A stretch of 15,789 nucleotides of DNA. Origin: Sulfuritalea sp. (GTDB lineage Bacteria > Pseudomonadota > Gammaproteobacteria > Burkholderiales > Rhodocyclaceae). Under the pieces are notes generated by a model. It saw nothing but the letters and a program-made list of their open reading frames with translations, made no database searches and had not been told where the DNA came from. Position numbers and translations under genes: made by a program. The DNA is taken from assembly GCA_016710465.1 (NCBI GenBank), contig JADJVS010000003.1, positions 1-15,789 on the forward strand, read 5' to 3'. Of this stretch, positions 7,537-13,758 are shown piece after piece (position 1 is the stretch's first letter; every line of letters starts with the position of its first letter).

Positions 7537-8021
7537 GCTTTCGCATCCATCGCGAAAGCCCCGCCGACGCCGTCGAGGAAGCCTTCTTCCGCATCCAGCG
7601 CGAGCAGATGGCCGACGTGCCGATACTCAACCACGCGCTGAGTGTCGAGGCGGTCGATTTCCAGCCCTGGCAAGGACACTGGCTGGGCGTGGTGGTCACG
7701 CCCTGGTGCATGAGCGCCTTGCTGGTTCCAGGCAGCGAAGCCGGCTGGCAGAGCACGGGCGACAACAGGCGCCGCTTCGTCAAGTTTCCCGCCGGCGATT
7801 TCGCCTTCCTCGGCAGCACGGCCGCCGAGCTCGGCGAGTACCAGAGCTGTTCGCTGTTCTCGCCGATGGGGCAGTTCGCCAATCAATCCGAGGCGATCAT
7901 GACGGCGCGCGCTTCGCTGGTCGCCCTGCTGACCGATCCGGCCACGGCTGCGGCGGCAGCACCACCACCGCCCTCCGGCCAACCCTCGCTGTCGCGGCGT
8001 CGCTTCCTGGCGATGCGTTAA
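7533..8021 (+). CDS. hybE: [NiFe]-hydrogenase assembly chaperone, HybE/HupJ family
   Basis: A 162-residue cytoplasmic chaperone of the HybE family, which binds the Tat-signal small subunit and/or large subunit and delays export until maturation is complete. Family features are VVVTPWCMSALLVPG (residues 53-67), FPAGDFAFLG (85-94) and YQSCSLFSPM (103-112), then an Ala/Pro linker and the C-terminal SRRRFL (154-159) common in this family. I prefer the GTG at 7533 because it overlaps the hypC stop (GTGA); a GTG at 7518 would add MGPGG. The frequent rubredoxin partner (HupI/HoxR) is absent here, in keeping with a Hyb-type operon. Confidence 0.85.
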   Translation: MSFRIHRESPADAVEEAFFRIQREQMADVPILNHALSVEAVDFQPWQGHWLGVVVTPWCMSALLVPGSEAGWQSTGDNRRRFVKFPAGDFAFLGSTAAELGEYQSCSLFSPMGQFANQSEAIMTARASLVALLTDPATAAAAAPPPPSGQPSLSRRRFLAMR

Positions 8022-8067
8022 GCTTCACCACCACGCAAGAACAGCGGTTTCGGGAAAGGGCAGGGCA

Positions 8068-8463
8068 ATGTCGGGCATGGCTGAATTCAACACCGCATCG
8101 AATGCGGACACCGAACGCGAACACGAGATGCAACTGGGTTTGCTGCGCGAGCTGTGCAAAGCCGCCGGCGCCAACGGCGACCCCAAGGTCATCGGCGAAA
8201 TCCTCGATCGCCTGATCGACTACAGCGAGGCGCATTTCATGTCCGAAGAACTGCTGATGCGCCTGAAAAGCTACGACGACTACGAGGACCACGTCGAGGA
8301 CCACGTGATGATGCTCGACACCCTGCGCAGCATCGCCGCCAGCCACGCCGCCGGCGAGTCCGCTCTCGTCGCCGGCCGCGCCGCCGAAACCCTGGACTTC
8401 ATCGGCAGGCACATCGCCACGCGCGACCGGCGCTTTGCGGATTACGTGCGGAACAATCTTTGA
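8068..8463 (+). CDS. Hemerythrin-domain protein (single-domain bacteriohemerythrin)
   Basis: A 131-residue protein consisting of one hemerythrin domain, a four-helix bundle with a diiron O2-binding site. All seven expected ligands are visible: H19, H56 and E60 (HFMSE), H75 and H79 (HVEDH), H115 and D120 (HIATRD). No signal peptide or membrane segment is seen, so it should act in the cytoplasm. AAAGGG at 8055-8060 is 7 bases before ATG 8068; an alternative ATG at 8077 is less well placed. Bacterial hemerythrins store, scavenge or sense oxygen, and between hybE and hypA it may protect maturation or report O2; that role is inference. Its start is 46 bases after hybE. Confidence 0.88.
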   Translation: MSGMAEFNTASNADTEREHEMQLGLLRELCKAAGANGDPKVIGEILDRLIDYSEAHFMSEELLMRLKSYDDYEDHVEDHVMMLDTLRSIAASHAAGESALVAGRAAETLDFIGRHIATRDRRFADYVRNNL

Positions 8464-8580
8464 GCGGGGGGGGGCGGCGGAAAGTCGGCGCTGGCGCTAC
8501 GGTGATTATTGAGAATCCCCGACCGCGCGGAGGGGCTTCTGCAGGGGGTGGTTGGCGGCCTGAAAGGCTAAACTGTCGCC

Positions 8581-8922
8581 ATGCATGAAATGTCATTGGC
8601 CGAGGGTGTGCTGCAACTCATCGAGGATGCTGCACGCGCCCAGGAATTTTCCAGGGTAACGACAGTCTGGCTGGAAATCGGCCAGCTTTCGGGCGTCGAG
8701 GTCGAGGCCATGAAATTCTGTTTCGACGCCGTGGTCAGGGACAGCATTGCCGACGGCGCGCGGCTGGAGATCATTGCCGCGCCGGGCACCGGCTGGTGCA
8801 TGCAATGTTCCCAGACGGTGCCGATGCAGGAAGTGTTCGGCGAATGCCCGCAGTGCGGCAGCCACCAGATGCAGGTCACGGGCGGTACCGAAATGCGGGT
8901 CAAGGAACTTGAAGTAGCCTGA
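8581..8922 (+). CDS. hypA: Hydrogenase nickel-incorporation protein HypA
   Basis: A 113-residue nickel metallochaperone that works with HypB to load nickel into the large subunit. It begins MHEMSLAEG, in which His2 is the nickel ligand, and has the zinc site C73/C76 and C89/C92 (GWCMQC, GECPQCG). The length is normal. The Shine-Dalgarno sequence is weak (AAAGG about 15 bases upstream). The 117-base gap before it holds a run of nine G (8466-8474) and the small GC palindrome CCGCGCGG (8523-8530) flanked by CCCC and GGGG; I see no convincing separate promoter there, so it may be read from the upstream operon. Confidence 0.95.
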   Translation: MHEMSLAEGVLQLIEDAARAQEFSRVTTVWLEIGQLSGVEVEAMKFCFDAVVRDSIADGARLEIIAAPGTGWCMQCSQTVPMQEVFGECPQCGSHQMQVTGGTEMRVKELEVA

Positions 8923-8934
8923 GGGACTATCGAT

Positions 8935-9906
8935 ATGTGTACGACATGCGGCTGCGGCGCCGGCGACGTCAAGATCGACGGCCATGACCACCATCACGGC
9001 GAGGACCACGAACACGGTCACGAGCACGTCCATGCCGATGGCACGCGACACAGTCACGGCCATGGCCATGATGGCGACCATGTCCATGACCATGACCACG
9101 ACCATGGCCACGGCGCCGGCCACGATCACCAGCACCGTTATGCGCCGGTGCACTCCCACGCCCCCGGCATCAGCCAGAAGCGCATGGTGCAGATCGAGCA
9201 GGACATCCTGGCCAAGAACAACGCCTATGCGAAGCAGAACCGCGAACGACTCGCCGAGCGCGGCATCTTCACCCTGAACCTGGTTTCCAGCCCCGGTTCG
9301 GGGAAGACCACGCTGCTGTGCAAGACCATCGAAATGCTCAATGGCAAGGCGTCCGTCGCCGTCATCGAAGGCGACCAGCAGACCAGCCAGGATGCCGAAC
9401 GCATCCGCGCCACCGGCGCGCCGGCCATCCAGATCAACACCGGCAAGGGCTGCCATCTCGATGCCCACATGGTTGGGCACGCCATGGAAAAGCTGGACCT
9501 GCCCGAGGATTCGCTGCTGATGGTGGAAAACGTCGGCAACCTGGTCTGCCCGGCGGCCTTCGACCTCGGTGAAGCGCACAAGGTGGTGATCCTCTCGGTC
9601 ACCGAGGGCGAGGACAAGCCGATCAAGTACCCGGACATGTTTCGCGCTGCGACGCTGATGCTGCTCAACAAGTGCGACCTGCTGCCCTATCTCAGCTTCA
9701 AGGTCGACGCCGCGATCGAATTCGCCCGCCGCGTCAATCCCGGTATCGAGGTGATCCAGGTCTCGGCGACCACGGGGCAGGGCATGGACGAGTGGCTGAA
9801 GTGGCTGGAAGTCGGCGCCCGCGACACGGCGACGAAGAAGCTGGCGACCGTCGATGCGCTGAAGCGGCGCGTGGCCGAGCTCGAAGCCCAGCTCGGCGCC
9901 CGATGA
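8935..9906 (+). CDS. hypB: Hydrogenase maturation GTPase HypB with histidine-rich nickel store
   Basis: A 323-residue GTPase that supplies nickel together with HypA. The N-terminal MCTTCGCG is the high-affinity nickel motif. Residues 17-75 hold 24 histidines, mostly in HxH or HGH patterns, a nickel reservoir like that of rhizobial HypB and SlyD. The GTPase domain has the P-loop SSPGSGKTT (118-126), a metal site with C173/H174 and C205, and the NKCD guanine motif at 245-248. GAGGGA (8921-8926) precedes the ATG by 8 bases. The stop overlaps hypF (ATGA). Confidence 0.95.
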   Translation: MCTTCGCGAGDVKIDGHDHHHGEDHEHGHEHVHADGTRHSHGHGHDGDHVHDHDHDHGHGAGHDHQHRYAPVHSHAPGISQKRMVQIEQDILAKNNAYAKQNRERLAERGIFTLNLVSSPGSGKTTLLCKTIEMLNGKASVAVIEGDQQTSQDAERIRATGAPAIQINTGKGCHLDAHMVGHAMEKLDLPEDSLLMVENVGNLVCPAAFDLGEAHKVVILSVTEGEDKPIKYPDMFRAATLMLLNKCDLLPYLSFKVDAAIEFARRVNPGIEVIQVSATTGQGMDEWLKWLEVGARDTATKKLATVDALKRRVAELEAQLGAR

Positions 9907-11018
9907 GCGCAGCGGCAATCCCGCTGGCTCCCCACTTCGCCAACGCCGCGCCGGTGCTGGCGGCGGGCGCCTGGTTCAAGAATGCGCTGTGCGGTGTCAA
10001 GAGTGGCGAGGCGCGCCTATCGCGCGTGGTCGGCGATCTGAATACGCCCGAAGCCTGCATCGCCCATGAGCAGGAGGCCGACACGCTGCTGGCCTGGCTG
10101 GGCGCGCCGGCGGCGATCGCCCATGACCTGCATCCGGATTTTCATTCCTCGCGCCATGCCGCCGGCCTCGCGGCGCGGCTGGGCGCCATCGCCGTGCCGG
10201 TGCAGCACCATCACGCGCACATTGCCGCGGTCTGCGCCGAGCATGGCGAACGCGGCCCAGTCATCGGCCTGGCGCTGGACGGCGTCGGCCTCGGCACCGA
10301 CAACACGCCCTGGGGTGGCGAACTGCTGCGGGTCGACGGCGCGCGCTTCGAGCGCCTCGGCCATCTCGCGCCCCTGGCCCTGCCCGGCGGCGACCGCGCC
10401 GCGCGCGAACCCTGGCGCATGGCGGCCGCCGTACTGCACGACCTCGGTCGTGGCGACGAGGTGGTGGTGCGCTATCCCGATGAACCGGCCGTCGCCACGG
10501 TATTGGCGATGCTGGACAAAAAGTTGAACTGCCCGCGTACCTCGAGTGCCGGCCGCCTGTTTGATGCCGCTTCCGGCCTGCTCGGCCTGTGCCTGAAGAT
10601 GGACATGGACGCCGAAGCGGCGATCAAGCTGGAGCAGGCGGCCACGCGGCGCATCGAGGCCGCAGGCTGGCCGCAGGCGATGGCCGATGGCTGGCGACTC
10701 GATGGCGGCGTGCTCGACCTGCGTCCGCTGCTGGGCGAACTCGCCGGCCAACGCGATGCGGAGCAGGGCGCGGCGCTGTTCCATTCGACGCTGGTGGCGG
10801 CGTTGGCGAAATGGACTGCGCGAGCCTGTGCGGCGGCGGGAAACGAAACCGTGGCGCTTGGCGGCGGCTGCTTCTTCAATCGTCTGTTGGCGGCCGGCCT
10901 GCGTCGTGATTTGGAAGCTCTTGGACTGCGCGTGCTGGCGCCGATCAAGCTGGTGCCCGGTGATGCGGGGTTGGCGCTGGGGCAGGCGTGGGTTGCGCTG
11001 CATACCTTGGAAAACTAG
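9903..11018 (+). CDS. hypF: Short-form HypF, carbamoyltransferase domain only
   Basis: HypF makes the carbamoyl group that HypE turns into cyanide. This protein has 371 residues against about 750 for full HypF. It contains only the Kae1-like C-terminal domain: HDLHP (74-78), HHHAH (102-106), ALDGVGLGTDNTPWGGELL (124-142), TSSAGRLFDA (213-222) and LGGGCFFN (319-326). The acylphosphatase domain, zinc fingers and YrdC-like adenylation domain are absent. Cupriavidus HypF1 is a similarly short, functional form, and the ATGA start overlapping hypB shows the short version is intended, not a recent truncation. Whether another protein makes the carbamoyl adenylate cannot be told from this window. Confidence 0.88.
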   Translation: MSAAAIPLAPHFANAAPVLAAGAWFKNALCGVKSGEARLSRVVGDLNTPEACIAHEQEADTLLAWLGAPAAIAHDLHPDFHSSRHAAGLAARLGAIAVPVQHHHAHIAAVCAEHGERGPVIGLALDGVGLGTDNTPWGGELLRVDGARFERLGHLAPLALPGGDRAAREPWRMAAAVLHDLGRGDEVVVRYPDEPAVATVLAMLDKKLNCPRTSSAGRLFDAASGLLGLCLKMDMDAEAAIKLEQAATRRIEAAGWPQAMADGWRLDGGVLDLRPLLGELAGQRDAEQGAALFHSTLVAALAKWTARACAAAGNETVALGGGCFFNRLLAAGLRRDLEALGLRVLAPIKLVPGDAGLALGQAWVALHTLEN

Positions 11019-11052
11019 GATGAAACTCGATGCGTGTTTGCGGCTGGCGGGG

Positions 11053-11158
11053 GATCGGGACGGCGGGGCATTCCGCGCTGCTCATGTCACCCGTCGTCGC
11101 CCTGCGGGCTCCTCCTCCTTCTTTACTTCGCTGCGGGGAACACCCCACCATCCCGATC
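11053..11158 (-). repeat. Inverted-repeat element, copy 1 (MITE-like), between hypF and hypC
   Basis: Arms of 22 bases at 11053-11074 and 11137-11158 are inverted copies matching at 18 of 22 positions, around a 62-base core. Read on the minus strand, it has the same plan as the neighbouring copy at 11206-11307: an arm with GGATGG, then GTAAAG, GGAGGAG and GCCCGC in the core, then an arm ending CCGTCC. An open frame from ATG 11020 through both elements has no recognisable protein and I treat it as chance. Mobility is inferred from structure; no transposase is present. Confidence 0.6.
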
Positions 11159-11205
11159 AGGTGATGTCGGCGCAGTTTTGCGGTTGCAAGGCGCAAACGT
11201 ATCCC

Positions 11206-11307
11206 GCCAAGGATGGCAGGTATCCGGATCCGGTAGGTAAAGGGGGAGGAGCGGGCGAAGCCCGCGACGGAGGACACGGACGGAGCCGGATACCTGCCGT
11301 CCTTGGC
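11206..11307 (+). repeat. Inverted-repeat element, copy 2 (MITE-like), just before hypC
   Basis: Arms of 22 bases at 11206-11227 and 11286-11307 are inverted copies with a single mismatch (a G-U pair in RNA). The core contains a further perfect hairpin, GCGGGC-GAA-GCCCGC (11251-11265), and the left arm runs into the palindrome CCGGATCCGG (11224-11233). The right arm ends 6 bases before the Shine-Dalgarno sequence of hypC. As RNA this would be a very stable stem that could separate hypF from hypCDEX expression or protect the downstream mRNA's 5' end. A smaller hairpin, TTTGCG/CGCAAA (11177-11197), lies between the two elements. Confidence 0.75.
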
Positions 11308-11326
11308 GCGCACGGAGGAACATAAG

Positions 11327-11560
11327 ATGTGCCTTGCATTACCCGTAAAAGTCATGGAAGTCGGCGCTGGTGACACGGCGATCGTGGACCTGGGTGGCGT
11401 CAGGAAGGAGATTTCGCTGGCACTGCTCTCCGACGTTCAGGTCGGCGACTACGTAATCCTTCATGTTGGTTATGCCTTGACCAAACTTGATCCCGAAGAA
11501 GCGGAAAAGACGCTTGCGCTGTTTGCCGAAATGAACGCTGAAGCTGGCGCGGCCTCGTGA
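11327..11560 (+). CDS. hypC: HypC maturation chaperone, copy 2
   Basis: A 77-residue HypC, the canonical copy of a hypCDE cluster. It starts MCLALPVKVMEV with the essential Cys2, followed by VGDYVILHVGYALTKLD, the typical HypC core. With HypD it forms the scaffold on which Fe(CN)2CO is built. I chose ATG 11327 because GGAGGA (11314-11319) lies 7 bases upstream and the family always begins with MC; the in-frame ATG at 11303 lies inside the repeat arm. It overlaps hypD (GTGA). It shares only the family pattern with the copy at 7282, implying an old duplication or separate origins. Confidence 0.94.
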   Translation: MCLALPVKVMEVGAGDTAIVDLGGVRKEISLALLSDVQVGDYVILHVGYALTKLDPEEAEKTLALFAEMNAEAGAAS

Positions 11561-12684
11561 AATACATCGACGAATTCCGCGATGGCGAACTGGCGAGGAA
11601 TCTCGGTGCCAGCATCGCCGCCACGGTCCAGCCCGGGCGCAACTACAGCTTCATGGAATTCTGCGGCGGGCATACGCATGCGATCTCGCGCTATGGCTTG
11701 AGCGACCTGCTGCCGCCCACGATACGCATGGTGCATGGTCCCGGCTGCCCGGTCTGTGTGCTGCCCATCGGCCGCGTCGATCTGGCGATCCGGCTGGCGC
11801 TGGAGCAGGGCGTGATCCTGTGCACCTACGGCGACACGCTACGCGTGCCGGCTTCCGACGGGCTCTCGCTGATGAAGGCCAAGGCGCGCGGCGGCGACAT
11901 CCGCATGGTGTATTCGACCATCGACGCGCTGCAGATCGCCCGCGACAATCCGGATCGCGAAGTGGTGTTCTTCGCCATCGGCTTCGAGACCACCACGCCG
12001 CCGACGGCGGTGGCGATCCAGCAGGCCGATGCCGAGGGGCTGAAGAATTTCAGCGTGCTCTGCTGCCACGTGCTGACGCCTTCGGCGATCAGCAACATCC
12101 TCGAATCGCCGGAAGTGCGGCAATGGGGCACGGTGCCGCTCGACGGCTTCATCGGCCCGGCCCATGTGTCCACCGTGATCGGCAGCCGGCCCTACGAGTT
12201 CTTCGCCGAGGAATACCGCAAGCCGGTGGTCATCGCCGGCTTCGAGCCGCTGGATGTGATGCAGGCCATCCTGATGCTGGTGCGCCAGGTGAACGAAGGC
12301 CGCGCCGAGGTCGAGAACGAGTTTGCCCGCGCCGTGACGCGCGACGGCAACCTCAAGGCGCAGGACCGCGTCGCCGAGGTATTCGAGCTGCGCCGCGAAT
12401 TCGAATGGCGCGGCTTGTCGGTGGTGCCCTATTCGGCGCTGCGCATCCGCGCGAAGTATGGGAGCTTCGACGCCGAGCGGCGCTTCAATCTCGACTACCG
12501 CTCGGTGCCTGACAACAAGGCCTGCGAGTGTGGGGCGATCCTGCGCGGCGTCAAGCGGCCGCAGGACTGCAAGATCTTCGGCACGGTTTGCACCCCCGAG
12601 AATCCCATCGGCTCCTGCATGGTAAGTTCCGAGGGAGCCTGTGCCGCGCATTACAGCTACGGACGTTACAAGGACATGCACTGA
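11557..12684 (+). CDS. hypD: Hydrogenase Fe-ligand scaffold protein HypD
   Basis: A 375-residue iron-sulfur protein that, with HypC, binds the iron and receives the CN and CO ligands. Active-site motifs are FCGGHTH (C36, H39 and H41) and GPGCPVC (C64 and C67), equivalent to E. coli C41, C69 and C72. Cysteines for the C-terminal [4Fe-4S] cluster are among C323, C325, C338, C345, C354 and C362. The start is a GTG at 11557 overlapping the hypC stop, and the stop overlaps hypE by one base (TGATG). Length is normal. Confidence 0.95.
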   Translation: MKYIDEFRDGELARNLGASIAATVQPGRNYSFMEFCGGHTHAISRYGLSDLLPPTIRMVHGPGCPVCVLPIGRVDLAIRLALEQGVILCTYGDTLRVPASDGLSLMKAKARGGDIRMVYSTIDALQIARDNPDREVVFFAIGFETTTPPTAVAIQQADAEGLKNFSVLCCHVLTPSAISNILESPEVRQWGTVPLDGFIGPAHVSTVIGSRPYEFFAEEYRKPVVIAGFEPLDVMQAILMLVRQVNEGRAEVENEFARAVTRDGNLKAQDRVAEVFELRREFEWRGLSVVPYSALRIRAKYGSFDAERRFNLDYRSVPDNKACECGAILRGVKRPQDCKIFGTVCTPENPIGSCMVSSEGACAAHYSYGRYKDMH

Positions 12685-13748
12685 TGGGCGAGGTGAAAAG
12701 AGGCTACGTGCGGCCGCTGGATCTGAAGCACGGCCGTGTCGACATGACCCACGGTTCCGGCGGGCGCGCCATGGTGCAACTGATTTCCGAGCTCTTCGCC
12801 AAACACCTGGGCAACGAATACCTCGGCCAGGGCAACGATGGCGCCGTGTTGCCAGCGCCGACTCTTCACGGCCGGCCCGGTCGGCTGGTGATGTCCACCG
12901 ATTGCCACGTGGTGTCGCCGTTGTTCTTTCCCGGTGGCGACATCGGTTGCCTCTCGGTGCACGGCACGGTGAATGACGTTGCGGTGATGGGCGCCAAACC
13001 GCTTTACCTGGCGGCAGGCTTCATCCTCGAGGAGGGTTTCCCACTGGCCGATCTGGCGCGCATCGTCGAATCCATGGCTCACGCCGCGCGCGAGGCCGGC
13101 GTACCGGTGGTGACGGGTGACACCAAGGTGGTCGAGCGCGGCAAGGGCGACGGGATTTTCATCACCACCACGGGGGTCGGCGTGCTGCCCGATGGCCTGG
13201 ATCTGGGCGGCAGCCTGGCCCGTCCCGGCGACGTGATCCTGGTTTCGGGCTCGCTCGGCGACCATGGCGTGGCGATCATGAGCAAGCGCGAGAACCTCAG
13301 CTTCGATGCGCCGATTGAATCCGACACGGCGGCCCTGAACGGCCTCATCGACGCCATGCTGGCGACCGGCGCCGGCCTGCGCTGCCTGCGCGATCCAACG
13401 CGCGGCGGGCTGGCCGCCACGCTCAATGAAATCGCCACGCAATCCGGCGTCGGCATGATGCTCTACGAACAGGCGATACCCGTGAAGCCGGTGGTTGCCG
13501 CGGCTTGCGAATTCCTCGGCCTTGATCCGCTCTATGTCGCCAACGAAGGCAAGCTGGTGGTGATCTGCGATGCCTCCGACGGCGAGCGGCTGCTGAATGC
13601 CATGCGCGCCCATCCGCTGGGGCGCGATGCCCGCTTCATCGGCGACGTGATTGCCGACGACCACCACTTCGTGCAGATGACCACGGCCTTCGGCGGCAAG
13701 CGCATCGTCGACTGGCTGGCCGGCGACCAACTGCCGCGGATATGTTGA
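12684..13748 (+). CDS. hypE: Carbamoyl dehydratase HypE (cyanide-ligand synthesis)
   Basis: A 354-residue ATP-dependent enzyme of the PurM/AIR synthase-like fold. It dehydrates the thiocarbamate that HypF places on its C-terminal cysteine, producing the thiocyanate used for the iron cyanide ligands. The protein ends in PRIC, with the catalytic terminal Cys354 intact. Nucleotide-binding features include MTHGSGGRAM (21-30), GNDGAVL, HGTVNDVAVMGAKP and GDTKVVERGKGDGIF. The ATG at 12684 overlaps the hypD stop (TGATG), so the two are probably translationally coupled. Confidence 0.95.
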   Translation: MGEVKRGYVRPLDLKHGRVDMTHGSGGRAMVQLISELFAKHLGNEYLGQGNDGAVLPAPTLHGRPGRLVMSTDCHVVSPLFFPGGDIGCLSVHGTVNDVAVMGAKPLYLAAGFILEEGFPLADLARIVESMAHAAREAGVPVVTGDTKVVERGKGDGIFITTTGVGVLPDGLDLGGSLARPGDVILVSGSLGDHGVAIMSKRENLSFDAPIESDTAALNGLIDAMLATGAGLRCLRDPTRGGLAATLNEIATQSGVGMMLYEQAIPVKPVVAAACEFLGLDPLYVANEGKLVVICDASDGERLLNAMRAHPLGRDARFIGDVIADDHHFVQMTTAFGGKRIVDWLAGDQLPRIC

Positions 13749-13758
13749 GTTTCGCTCC

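Noticed and set aside
8466..8474. Run of nine G as a phase-variation switch
   Set aside because: It lies between genes, 107 bases before hypA and not at a visible promoter. A sequencing or neutral homopolymer is as likely.
8491..8507. Possible second sigma-54 promoter before hypA (TGGCGC then TGATT)
   Set aside because: The -12 part lacks the required TTGC, so it does not meet the consensus.
11020..11325. Open frame of about 100 codons from ATG 11020 between hypF and hypC
   Set aside because: It runs through both inverted-repeat elements, has low-complexity Gly/Arg-rich content and no recognisable domain, and has no good ribosome site.
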